Positions 13,501 through 27,296 of a stretch of 64,000 nucleotides of DNA are shown here, piece by piece (position 1 is the first letter of the stretch; each line of letters opens with the position of its first letter). Location: NCBI GenBank assembly GCA_034670405.1, contig JAXDDX010000070.1, forward strand, positions 1,622,001 through 1,686,000. The letters are read 5' to 3'. The DNA comes from Hoplostethus atlanticus. Lineage: Eukaryota; Chordata; Actinopteri; Trachichthyiformes; Trachichthyidae. A program made the position numbers and the translations under genes. A model generated the notes under the pieces. It was not told the DNA's origin. It searched no databases and saw only the letters and a program-made list of their open reading frames with translations.

Positions 13501-16500
13501 CTGAGGTTCAGCTTGTTTCTGTGCCTAAAAGAAAGTGGACGCTTGGACATTTTCCTCGCCTTCATTCCACAACAAATCAAACATGCATGCTTACGCACAC
13601 ACATAGACAGGTCCATTCACACACAAACATCATTATACTCAAATGCTCACACCAAAAGAGCATCCCAGATCAGTTTCTATTAATATGTTAGTAAAGATGC
13701 CACATAGCATTTTTCATGTTCTCCCCATGTTCATGTGGGTTTCCTCCTGGTCCTCCGGTTTCCTCCCACAGTCCAAAGACATGCAAGTCAGGTGGATTGG
13801 AGAGGAAATTGCCCTGTGATGACTGGTGACCTGTCCAGGGTGTTTTCCTGCTTGCCACCCAACCTACGCTGTGGAATTTTCCCCAAATCTTACATTTCCA
13901 AGGGATCGGATGTTGCAATTCCATCCATGTTTTCGCAGCATGGAAACCATTGGGCCCTACATAGTCTACTGAACAGAAATCCTGACCAAAATGAGATCTT
14001 CATAACACGTGCAGTGAGCAAACAGTCATACCACTGATTGAAGTCAGATCTCCCACCAGGGTACTGTGAACCCTTGGACACTGCAGCACAGTTGGACTCG
14101 GCCGAGTTGTGTGACTAAACTCTCTCTGTCTCGCCTAATGGGCAGTGAAGGGCAGGCAGACAGGAAGGCAGCAAAGCCGGCTGGTTTCCCCAGACTACAG
14201 CGCCTGATCGGCTGGGTCTGGGAGCTACATTAAGTGGATCTGACACACATTTGGATGGAGGTAGGGGATAGATAGACGTACGGAGCTGCAGCTGCACATG
14301 GAAAATGCACAGCAGAGGAGAGGAGAGGAGGGAAGGAACGAAGAGAGGGAGGAAGAAAGACTGGTAAGAGAGGGATGAGATGGGATAAGAAAAAGAAAAG
14401 GCTAAGGCAAAAAACAGGTGAAGGAACCGATTATAGCATACAGTACACCAGATACACATGGAGGGGCAAGGCTGAGTAGGAAAAAACAGGCTGAAGGGTA
14501 TACGGCAATCCAGAACAGATTTTTTAGATCGCAGTCTAACCAAAACGAAACAATTTTGCACTTTTGTTAGCCTGTCATGACGTTTGCCATATTAACTTAT
14601 CCGTATATGTCTGTCTGTGGTGTCAACGGACTGTAAAACTAATAACTTAATAACTTGCTGCAAGTTAGCAGTGTTAGCAGGTTAGCTCTGCCCCGCAAGC
14701 ATCCTGACACCCCAGTGTGTAGACAAACCGCAGGAGGAAAGAGACATCCCTAGACACCCCTATAAAAACATCTCCACAACATAGCCAAGATCAGTGTCGG
14801 GTTCCTTACTCGTATTAGTTAATGTTTGTTACTTGTTTTACCTTAAAAATTGATCATTGCATCTTGTCACAAATCAGGATAAGTCAGCTCCTTCTCCTGT
14901 GAATGCAGTGTTTCCTATACAGTACATAGGCCACATCGCCACAAGAAAGAAATATAGTATAGAAATGGATCTAAATCGATCTCTAATCCATCACATTTTA
15001 TGTTCTCTGTCACACCAGAGATTAATCTCACTCAGCTGTTGAGCCTTTTTTCCTCATCCACTTGTCTCACACAAGTGGATGACATCACCTGCTAACCTGA
15101 TCTTAAAAAAAGCTGTCTGACAAAAACCTAATTGAACTTGGGATGCTACAGTCTTACCCAGCTGCTTGCGGAGTCTATATATTCAACAAGCCAGGTAATC
15201 ATACATCAAGTGGAAAATGTATTTTCTCCCATGCATTGAACGTTTGTTCCCTCAGATGAGCATTGAAAAGTAGAAAAAGGGAGATTTTGCTGAATCTAGG
15301 TTAGCTTATTGCAACATACTTTCTATCCGTGCCAGCAAGGCCATCCTTTTAAGTCTCGCCACTATCTGGAAAACGTTCCTTCACAGCTACCACACCAGCT
15401 TGCAAAACCACAAAACAGTCTCCGTTTTCAAGCAAAGACTCAAGACCAATCTCTACAGTTCATCTCCTCCCTCGACCCTGACCCTCCACCCACCTGCACC
15501 TCCACAACCATCTGGAAAAGTTGCCCTAACATCTGGTTTGATTTTGTGTGTCCCATTATCTATTTCTTTCCGTGTTGTTGATTCTGTGTTGTTAAATGCA
15601 CTTTAAAGGGGCAATAAGTACATTTTAAACTGCCCCATAGCACAAAATGACCACAATATCTGCAGGTGTTAATAGAGTTATTGATCAATACCAAGGTGTT
15701 GAGATTTCTGGCTTTCAAAACGGACTTTCTGGGCCATTTTGGAACAAAAACTCCCCACCCATTAGAGTTTCAACACACTCCTAATCCTCCCACCACCACC
15801 ACCCAGCCCACCTAATGACATTTCCAAAACAATGCATAGCCACTTAGCAGACGCAATTTGCTTGACAACGTGCAGCGTATGAAGTCTGTGCGGAAAGATG
15901 GACAGTCACAGTCAGGAAGAGAGAAAAGCTGGAGCCGAGAAACAGCGGAAAAAGAAGAGGAGAAAATGACAGATATGTTCCCAAGCAAGGGACCGGGTCA
16001 ACAAGATGCATCAAGATGCGGCTGTGGCTCAGGGGGTAGAGCGGGTCGTCCGCTAATCGGAAGATCGGCGGTTCAATCCCAGGCTCCTCCAGTCCGCATG
16101 TCGAAGTGTCCTTGGGCAAGACACTGAACCCCAAATTGCTCCCGAAGCTGCGCCTTCGGTGTGTGACTGTGTATGAATGGTTAGATTCCCCTGATGTGCA
16201 GGTTGGCACCTTACATGGTAGCGCCCTGCCATCAGTGTGTGTGAATGTAGTGTAAAGCGCTTTGAGTGGTCGGAAAAGACTAGAAAAGCGCTATATAAGT
16301 ACAGTCCATTTACCATTTACCATCATGCTAGTGGATCACCAGAGTGTGCACACGTTAGCTTCTAGCTAAAAAGACTAAATTCTATAACTGAACAAAAAGA
16401 GACAACTGACCACTTGAATCTATTTCTTGTAATAGAAACGTACAGAGCATCACATTGCCAACACTCATAGAGGAAGTGTGAGATGCATCAATAAATGCCT

Positions 16501-19500
16501 GGAAACGATAAGGTGGAGATGCTGAGGGAGTAGAGGTCCAGCCCAGTATCAGCTCTGAGGAAGTAACAGGTGCAGGGAAACACTCCAATGTGCACGTTAT
16601 AGGGATAAAGTATTTTTTTGTATTTAGTATTTCATCCTAATAACCTGGGTGGATATAGCCTAGAGGCTAAAAGGTCGCTGGTCTGAATCCCTGGATCAGC
16701 TTGGAAAGTGAGCGTGGAACGCTCTCCCCTACCGACTGCCAGGGTACCCTTGAGCAAAGCATTGAGCCCCCAGCGCTCAGTGGCCACCAGTAGAAGCCTC
16801 CCAGTGTGAATGTGTGATACGATATGAATGCGAAGCAGGGTGTTGCTGGAAAAGAGCATGGAGCTCTGTCAGCTTTCCTTGGATAAGGCTCCTTGAAAAA
16901 CCCTCCAAACCTGCAATTTTTCCCCCTCGGCACAACGGTGCCGATTATCTTCCTGCCGTCATGTATCTGGACCTGCTATATAAAGGGACATGAAATCGTC
17001 CAGAGGCAAGTATTAAATATCCTGTTATCTCCTCCTGAGAGGTTGCTAATAAGCTGTTAGAGACGTGTTGCAGACATGTCATCCACATTAGCTGTTCACT
17101 CACTGCAGCACAGTACAGTACAGTAACACACATACGAGCGCTACAGGAAACCCGAGAGCAGCGTGACATGCTTTAATTTGCCTCCATGTCGCCTTGCTCT
17201 CATCCTGACTGCTGTTGGCATCATCCCTCTCCTCCCCTTCCAACAGATGTTGATCCTGAACGCTCCCGTCTTCACAGAGGAAGCCTTATGACAGTGGTAG
17301 GGGGGGTGGGGGAGGGTGGGGAGGGGTAGATCAGGTTTATAACAAACCACCTCAAGAACAAAAGCCCCCTCTGTACATGCCCTCCTCACCTCCTCCTCTC
17401 CTTCCTTTCCTCTCCTCGGGGCTCGAGGAGACAGGATAGGATCTGACAGGCGACATGAGTACTCATTTAAACAAAAGGATTCCTTTTACCCCCCCCCACC
17501 TCCCCCACCTCCCCGGATTTACAGCAGGTAATAATAGCTAATCCTAAATTAGGAATGTGTCATGTTGTGCCAGACGCAGCCTTGTTGGGAGTGAAGGAGG
17601 AGGATTGAGAACAAACTGGCTTTGCTGACAGACTGAGGAATGACTGGGGGGAGTGGGAAGGGTGTGTGGGGGGGGGGGTGATATGTACCATAACAGCTCC
17701 ACCAAGTCGTCAGCAGGACAAGACTTACTGTACTGTATGTACTATCAAACTACATCACTCCTCTATAGCTGAACACTATCAAACTACATCACTCCTCTAT
17801 AGTTGAACACTATCAAACTACATTGCTCCTCTATACTGAACACTATCAAACTACATCACTCCTCTATAGCTGAACACTATCAAACTACATCACTCCTCTA
17901 TAGCTGAACACTATCAAACTACATCACTCCTCTATAACTGAACACTATCAAACTACATCACTCCTCTATAGCTGAACACTATCAAACTACATCACTCCTC
18001 TATAACTGAACACTATCAAACTACATCACTCCTCTATAGCTGGACACTATCAAACTACATCACTCCTCTATAACTGAACACTATCAAACTACATCACTCC
18101 TCTATAGCTGAACACTATCAAACTACATCACTCCTCTATAGCTGAACACTATCAAACTACATCACTCCTCCATAGCTGAACACTATCAAACTACATCACT
18201 CCTCCATAGCTGAACACTATCAAACTACATCACTCCTCTTTAGCTGAACACTATCAAACTACATCACTCCTCTATAGCTGAACACTGTCAAACTACATCA
18301 CTCCTCTATAGCTGAACACTATCAAACTACATCACTCCTCTTTAGCTGAACACTATCAAACTACATCACTCCTCTATAGCTGAACACTATCAAACTACAT
18401 CTCTCCTCTATAGCTGAACACTATCAAACTACATCACTCCTCTTTAGCTGAACACTATCAAACTACATCACTCCTCTATAGCTGAACACTGTCAAACTAC
18501 ATCACTCCTCTATAGCTGAACACTATCAAACTACATCTCTCCTCTATAGCTGAACACTATCAAACTACATCACTCCTCTATAACTGAACACTATCAAACT
18601 ACATCACTCCTCTTTAGCTGAACACTATCAAACTACATCACTCCTCTATAGCTGAACACTATCAAACTACATCACTCCTCTTTAGCTGAACACTATCAAA
18701 CTACATCACTCCTCTATAGCTGAACACTGTCAAACTACATCACTCCTCTATAGCTGAACACTATCAAACTACATCACTCCTCTTTAGCTGAACACTATCA
18801 AACTACATCACTCCTCTATAGTTGAACACTATCAAACTACATCTCTCCTCTATAGCTGAACACTATCAAACTACATCACTCCTCTATAGCTGAACACTAT
18901 CAAACTACATCTCTCCTCTATAGCTGAACACTATCTATACGGTTTACTAAACCTGAGAAAATCACTGTCTACAAATCACATCTGTTCTTTGTTGAGCAGT
19001 TACTAAGTAATGAAAGGAAGTAAAAGTTGTATTATCATGAAAAAGATCTCATAATATCATCATATATAAACACACATCTCAATGTTATGTCATAAAGATC
19101 TCTCAAAGGACCCCGCCCCAGTTGAAAGGAACATGCTGTCGTAGCTTTTAATAAATTAGATTGTTTTCAATTTTATTTATGATGACCATTTCATGCTGTT
19201 GTGTTCAACTTTTCATTTTGTTTTTGTGTTATTGTTAGCGCTACATATGTGATCTTTTCTTGTTAAGGCAGCAGAACAAACTATATCTATACCTCATGGT
19301 GGGCCTGTAGAGAGTGATGCCTACATACCTGGTCACCAGTACAGCAGTATCCACTGGTGGAATGTCATCCCTGCCTCCAGGTACGTGATTGGTGCCGAGG
19401 TACCGGGGCCCCCCAAACTCCTGATACTGCCAGTGACAGAAGCTCTCCAGAGACCTTTCCCCGTGATGGCCCACCTTCAGCTTTTCCTAAAGGGTCAATT

Positions 19501-20629
19501 GAGGACAATTTAGCCTCATCCTCTCCTGGCACTTCTTCCTCTTCTTCCCATATCCTCTACATTCATATTACACATTGTATGGCATTAATCGTTCCTATCA
19601 GTTTAAAGGAATACACCAACGTTTTTGGGAGATTGTTCCGTAGACGTTAAGTGGTGGGAACATGGACACTAAAATCATCCATGTGTCCCAGGTACATCCA
19701 GTGCTCCATGCTAGCATACAATATGTTGAGTGACAACACATGCTAACACTTTAGCCTACACTATGTTGAGTGATAGTAGGCTCCATGCTAACACTGTAGC
19801 ATTAGCGCGGAGCCTTCTACCACTCAACATAGTGTAGGCTAAAGTGCTAGCATGGAGCCTACTACCACTCAACACAGTGTAGGCTAAAGTGTTAGCATGG
19901 AGCCTACTATCACTCAACATAGTGTATGCTTAACCAGGGACACGAGGATGATCTTGGTGTCTATGATCTCATCACTTAACGGGTGAGTCGATCAACGGGA
20001 CGATCTCCCTAAAACTTGGTGTATTCTTTTAACAGTAGAATAACTTTAAATACTACAAGCAGACATATAGTAAGGAGTGCAAACTGAGGGTGCCCAGACA
20101 GTAGATCAGTTAAAACAGTAACCTCGTAATATACAAGTCCTAGGGCCACAATAAAGAGCCGAGCCAACATTTTTTCTCCCGATAATGATATCCAAGTTTT
20201 AATGTGTCTTAAAGGGACAGGATGAAAGGTTCTTCTCATCCATCCCGTCCACTCAGTATTAATGCAATGTTTAGATTCATCTAACAGACAGGATGGGAGT
20301 GGTGGAAATGACCAACGAGTCCTGGGTATCAATAGTTTTATGGCCTTCATAGCCCCAGTGTGCTTTTATTTTCTCACTGGACCATTACTGGGAATACAGA
20401 TTTCCTTCTATCAAGATATCATGTATATGTATTATATCAGTATATCATTTGAAAGTAAAAAAATGTCTCCAAACCCATAATTTGGTTTTCTGAGGCAGGA
20501 CTACCATTTCCTTCATCTTAATATTAAAGAATGGTAATACCTAAAGTAATACCTGAAAAAGTCACAATTCTTTCAAGAGTATTTAAAAGCAGGTCAAAAA
20601 GTAATCTCTTTCCGGAGGGGCCTGACCTT

Positions 20630-20670
<41 letters not shown>

Positions 20671-21122
20671 GTGGGGCCAGCATCTGCTGACAGTCAGGTT
20701 GTTTGGGTCATCAGAGAGTTAAAGAGGGGTCAGAGAGGTTTAAAAGGTCGGGCTTACTGGGCGGCTGTGAAGCAACACCAGCTTGGTGACGCGAATGTTG
20801 ATCCTGACTCCCAGACTCTGGTGGTGGAACATGTTGTAGACCTGCAGGAGTGGCAGCAGAGGCTTTAGTGCAAGGGGAAAACAGGGCGTCAAAAACAGCA
20901 GATGCTAGGTGATATTACAGGCCACGGCGGCAACGTTATCTCCAGCCTGGGTACAAGCACAACATATAACCCTTCAATTCCCAGTGTGACACAAACTCCC
21001 TCTGGATCAGCGTCTCTGTCTCGGGAGAAGCTGGTAATCTGGTGTGGTAATGCCATCAAGACAGCAACAGGCAGAAGAAGCCCTGGGAACGTCACGCAGT
21101 CAAACACATGGACACACACGCG

Positions 21123-21185
<63 letters not shown>

Positions 21186-24100
21186 CAAAGCCAAGAAAGC
21201 TCAAATTGGTTTCTTCCATAACGACTTCAAAAGGAGAATAAATAGAAACTGGGGGTGAAAAAAAGACAAAGTGGATTCATCTCGCTGCCCTGCTACTGCT
21301 CAGCATAACCGGCCACAGCGCCCACAAGGGCTGTAGTAAATGGTTTAAAGTAGATAGGTGAGACTGGGGCTCTCTCTCTCTCTATCTCTCTCTCCAGTTT
21401 ATCTCTCCTCCCCCTCTCGTTGGACACTTTTCTCTCGTCGCTCTCCCTGCTCTGGCCTCCGGTGCCCGAGCCAGAGTTGGACGGCTCTTCGGTGTTGTTC
21501 CTCTGTGCATTGAGGCACAGTTGGCCGGCTGGGGGGGGCTGCTGTAAATGAGGGGCTGGTTTGGGCAAGAAAACAGGGATCTGGCACTGGCTGGTCTCCA
21601 TCGCCCGGCAGGCCAAGAGTTATACTGGAGCTCTGCATCACAAAGCAGCACAAACTTCAGGACTCTTTAAAACGCAGGCTGCTACCAGCCTCGCTGCTGC
21701 ACCAGATTGGATCCTTTGGCTGATGTTATGTGGCCGGTTTTCTTTTAGCATTATTATTTATTGTTTTATTTGATTGAGGATTGTTATGCAATGATTAGTG
21801 TATCAATCAAATGAATCAATGAACACAATTGATGCACATGTTCCTTTAATTGTTTTATTGTATACCAGAGTTCCTCAAATCCGGGCCTCGGGGTCCAGAG
21901 TACCGCTGGTTTTCTATTCTGTCAGGTAGTTTCCATTCTAACTGTCTAATCAGGGATTGATTAAGACCTGGGATGCCAGGTGAATGCAGTTAACTCCCTG
22001 GTAGGAGAGAAAACCAGCAGCACTCTGGACCCCGAGGCTCAGATTGGAGGAACTCTGTTGTATACCAATACGATGTGGCATGAATGACTCTAAATTGAGT
22101 GCTGAACTTGATTAATAAAGTCATTAAAATGTATTAATTGGTACTTTAATTGGTATTTTACAGTCTGTTGACAGCAGAGGCAGTTACTATGTAAAAGTAA
22201 ATAAAATAACACCTGCCAGTTGCCAAAGGTGGGTAAATGTGTGTTTGGTGGATAAATCAACTGTCTGGTGACCTTTTGAGATGATAACACATGAATGTTA
22301 TAGACAGTTCTTGATCTTTGCCTGTTCTCAAACATTGTCCCTGCTGGCCACCGTACACTCTCTCTGACCATGAGCCAATCAAAGCAAAGCAGAACAGTGG
22401 CTCTGTATCAAGCAGGTTCCTGATTGGCTGCCTGGATGTTAGCTAGCCTAACGTTAGTAGAAGCGTAATCTTTTTCCCATACGGTGAGTTAATTTGAAAC
22501 TCTTCATTGAACGTTTCACACAGCACCTGGTTTCATAGACAAAACAGCATTGGGTGTTATGCAGGTAGAGAGGACGTCTTACCATGTTCATGACGGTCAG
22601 CAGGAATCTCTGCGCTGCCTCGGCCCCGTGGTACTGCACCATATCGGAGTCCGCTACCACCACCGTCTCCACGGTGTACGCCTCGTTCAGACGGATGGTG
22701 TTCCTCTTCCCCCGACCCTCCTCGCCCGCCTTGGACCTCTTCTCCTTCTTCTTCCCTAACACAAAACAGACAGACAGGCAGAGACACAGACGGGCAACCG
22801 AGGTTAGACACACTACACAGCGAAAGGCCCTTTCTGAGACAGACAGGTAGACAGGCTGGTGAACTTACATAGGTAGTCAAATACAGAGAATGGGATAAAG
22901 AGATACAAGTACAATTACATGTATATGTTATTGGGGTTTGACTGATATGAGTTTCCCAATAGCTGATATTGGAGTAGTGATCAATTCTACAATAAATATA
23001 TAATCAAACTGCATCATTGCTATTAATAAAAGGCAAATCGGTCCTTATTACACGCTGTATAACCACATTGTGAACCCATTATAACCACATACGTCATGTG
23101 AACACACAGCCTCCATTGGCAGGTGAGCCTGAAGCCCTGGAGCAGCTGACGACAAGGTGTTTACTCTACTGCCTCCACCTCTCCTGGCTTGGCTCAAGTC
23201 TACTTTTACATCATACACAGCAGCCTACTGGGGGATCTTGGCCCTTTTTCCCCTACTAACAAACTCCTGGTCTCTCCAAAGTGCCACCACTCTGGAAGGA
23301 GTACGAACTACAACGGAAAACAGAGGGGGGGGGTTGTAAACATTCCTTGAGGGTCCATCTTGACTCCGACCAGCGTTGTGGGAACGTACCCGGGGGCCTG
23401 GGGACTGTGGTTTCTTTGCTGTTGCAGACTCCCACAGAACGAGAATGTTTGGCATTTCAACGGGAAGCCACAGATTGCATAAGAATTGGGGGAGCACGAC
23501 GACAATAGCCGTGATAACGAGAATTAGGTGACCGCAATCAGGCGTTGTTGTATATCTGACTTGTCATCAGAAATGGGCGGTTTGCTGAGGCCAGTATACA
23601 ACAGCGCTACTACATTATATCTCACCGTTTCTATGTGCTTTTGTTCCGTATTCTGTCAACATCTTATTTGTCATGATTGCGTCATAAATTCCATTCTAAA
23701 GTCGTGTAGTTTGCGCTAAAGGACTATATAAATAAAGTTGACTTGACTAAATGATCCTGATTCAGCAAATCAACACTGGTTTGGCTAGCACGGTGACCCC
23801 TTGGCCTGGAATACCTAACTCGGGTTCCATTAGCTCCACCGGCACATCAATCTGATCCTTCATCTTCATCATCATCACCATTACTACTGACGTAAGTCGG
23901 CGCGTTGAGGCTGCTAAGAGGTCTTAACATTCCACCGTGTATTTAGCTAGCCGGGGCTCCAGCGTCAATCTGGGACTGCTTACTCGAATAGCTCTCAGAA
24001 GCCACCTCGGCAGAGGCCAAGCCATCAGTTGGGGAGAGGGTCTGTATTGTTGGGTCCATCTGGTGTCTGTTTAGCTTGTTTGTTGGAGTGTACAAATGTG

Positions 24101-27100
24101 ACTGATGGACGTTTTGTTCCCGGGGAAGCCTCCGATAGGCCTGGGACAATGCAGCATAAGACTGAGTGCTCCCTGCAACACTGAGTTATGGACTCGCCCA
24201 AGACGCTGACTCCCACTCACGAGAACTGAAGGGGGGCCCCGGTGCATTGGAAGCCAAACGGCCAGAATAATCCATGCATTGTTGTGTAGGTACTGTATAA
24301 AAGCCTTGTGTCTCTTCTGACCGTGTTCACACTGCGAGCGACTTGGTTCATGTGTCACTCCGTTCTGACCGATTGTGGGCGGTGCGAGAGGCTCTGATTG
24401 CATCTATGCGGCGGTCTGCAGATACAAAGTTTTGCACAGGCAAATCGTGCATCGGTTAAATTAGTTAACATAGCTAGGAGCTAGGAAGTGCTAAGTAGGT
24501 AGCGTTCATCGAAAGTAAACAGAGGAAACTCTATAAACTTGCTAACTATTGACCCCAGTGACGGATGCATGAAAGTTGTCGAGAATTGGGAAGCTTTGAC
24601 TGTTGCTCAGGAAACAAAATCACACCAGCAGGGAAACAAGGAGAACCCTGATTGGCTGTTGACCGCCAATGAAAAGTTCAGCTGTGGCAAACTTTTCTTG
24701 GCTGACCATCATCCAAGTTTCCCTCTCCGTTCTATAGGAAACAAATGGACTTCTGGTGACTTGTTGGTCGTGTTGCTCGCCGTGGGAAATGCACAGTCAG
24801 ATTTCCCCAACGTAAGATTAAAAGCCACCAGACAACCAACCAGAATACAAAGGAACATGCAAAAAAAAAAAATCTTGCCTGGAGGCGTCGGCTTTGATTT
24901 GATTAAGATGGCCAAGGGTTTTGTTGTCCCATAAACTCGGCATACCACGTATCCCACCCAGGCTGCCGCGGCAGGGGTGGGAGCGCTCCTGTGTTCCGCG
25001 GGGGCGAAGCCATGTAATAAGAAACGAGGATGTGTTTGAGTCACACGGAGACAAATAACACAGTGCTTTGAACTTTGAAGTGAGCACACCAGCACCGCGG
25101 GGGAACAATGACTCTGCCCGCTCAGCAGTTTGAGGGAGAACATTGCCTCATACAATAACTGGACTGCTGCTGCTGCCCAGGCCTGAGGTAATTACTGCTT
25201 TAAGAGCTGATGTGTAATGACTCTGGAGAGACTGTTTATAGACCTTCAAGTGAGGGACTCCACAGGACCAACATGACTCAGTAAGAGGTCCAGAGTTGCA
25301 TTATCAGTGATATAGTGCTGAGTAAATTAACTATGTAGAAGTTAACTATAACTTCCAGAAGGCAAACAAACACCAAGATGAACAAAAGCAATTTCAGAAA
25401 ACCATTACTTTATATTAGGATGAATGGCTACTGATCGATAGCTTGTGATAACAACAATCCAAACTTCATCATTCCTGATTAGATTGGGCTTGTCGGCTAG
25501 AGTGTAACTCCAAATGTAAAATGAATTCTCTCTCCCAGTGAGCCAGGCTCTTTGAAACTCACATTTTGAGTCCCAAATACATAGTTAGAAGGAAAACACT
25601 GTTAGAAATCGTCAATCTGCGGTGTTCAGAGTTATTTTGTGATGAAGTGTAATTTACTTTTTTATTGTACCCAATTTACACCCGCCTTGTCTACTTCTCC
25701 TTCAGTTAGTGATTTACTACATTTCCCAGAATGCCTTTTGACAACCCCCAGAGAACTTGCTGCATTCAGCTGTGGGTAGTACATATAGGTGGAGAGAGCT
25801 GTAGCGATAGAACACTAGGAGCAAGAAAGCGACAGTCGCACCCCTAACTCAAAACCCAACATGTCTTGTGGCTGCAATGCATTCTGGTCTATCTTGGCTA
25901 CTGTCGGTGGAGAAGTTGGTGTCTCTTCCTCTTCTTCTACGGATTTCTCCCTGTATGATTGTTGAACGTCTCAACATGGTGGATCTAGATATGAGTGACT
26001 GACACCAAAACCTGACTTTCACCATTGAATACTTGCCATCAAAAAGGCCCAGAAATACAAGGTGCATCACCAATAGCTGTTGCTTAACAGTGTTCAAGTG
26101 TTTTAGGGTGGATTTTTCCTTTCAAGAAACCCAAGCCCTTAAACTCTTCCACTCTCAAACTCTTACCAGACTCTTACAGGAAATTATCAGATTTTGGATC
26201 ACAGCTCCGATCCTCCACCGGTCCATCCCCCACTCTTTAATGGGAGTAACAGCAGGCTGATGAAGTCAGTAGACTCCCAACTCCCTTTGGAGCCAAATGT
26301 TGAAGTGTAGCTAATGCATGAACTAGGATTAAACCGATATATGGGATCAATATCGTCCTTTTATTATAATTCAGATCTGGTCCAGTCAGTATTGTCCACC
26401 TCTGATATGATGGATATGATGAGGTTTAATTGATTACATATTCACTGCAGAATTGATCAATACTACACTGGTTGTCTATGGGAGTAATAGTAGTAGTAGT
26501 GATAGTATTACCCCAGGTTTCAATGGAGAGCTTTAGTGTCCCAAATGCTGTTTCAGGGGCTTTTCCACCCAGACAAGAATACAATTCTGGGTGAAACACT
26601 GAATACTTGTAATTTGTTTGCATTGAAACGATCACTTTTAAAAGATATTGAATATCTGCAAAAAATACCAGCTGTTGGCAGCTTCAATCCAAAAATACCA
26701 GAATGGGCCTTCAAAAACCTGTTGAACCCGACCATGAACTCCTTAGAAACTGCAGTACCCTGAACGGCGTGCCGCTAATCGCTCAACAACACGACAAAGT
26801 AAATTAGCTTCCCCGCGACTCCCGGAGGACGTTTTCGGAGGCGACGGCGAGGGAAACCCCCCGGCGGTACGTTGCACATGGTGTTAAGAAAGAAAGTGGA
26901 CGATAAGGTGGCTCCTTAGTTGGTCTCCAGCCATGGAGGAAGCAGCTGCCTGGGCTCCACTGTTGCTTTAACCTCCTCCGGGCTTTTCCTGCTGACTGGG
27001 TGACAGTCTCAGATTCCCATTCATGAAGCAGGAATTTCATTATCGGAGGCAGGACAACAGGGCCACCGGAGTAAGAATAATAATTTAAAAAAAAAGCTGT

Positions 27101-27233
27101 CTCCTAGTTCAGTGGTCAGGAGCGGCGAGTGAAGGACTGATTGTGAGCTACTTTTTCCACAAATGATACTTTTGTGCCCCGGAGAAATAGCATTCCACAT
27201 TCGCACAAAACCCAACGCAGCCCAGACCTCGTG

Positions 27234-27296
<63 letters not shown>

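Larger units (their letters stand above)
9831..19328. other. adamts17 intron 6
   Basis: 9.5 kb without exons. Contains a decayed hAT-like transposase with a SINE inside it, further SINEs, LINE-like and MITE fragments, a 20-base G run, G-rich DNA near 17.3 kb, and the 34-bp satellite-like array that ends about 400 bases from exon 6. Confidence 0.75.
19487..20757. other. adamts17 intron 5
   Basis: Contains the TTAA-flanked foldback element and a (CA)n run. Nothing recognised in 20033-20630. Confidence 0.75.
20842..22582. other. adamts17 intron 4
   Basis: Contains a long (CA)n run with a GC-alternating start, a (CT)-rich patch near 21370, and one complete hAT-type MITE. No exon seen. Confidence 0.75.

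Noticed and set aside
14115-14561. 148-codon open frame on minus
   Set aside because: Serine/leucine/phenylalanine-rich reading of GA-rich DNA on the other strand; no conserved motif or splice context.
16021-16094. tRNA gene
   Set aside because: A and B boxes are present but the unit runs on into a 230-base SINE body, and the clover-leaf is incomplete.
20009-20350. 113-codon open frame on minus
   Set aside because: Hydrophobic, partly within the foldback element; no family recognised and no intact neighbours of a LINE.
24539-24934. 131-codon open frame on plus
   Set aside because: Mostly inside MITE family C, which has no coding capacity in its other copy.
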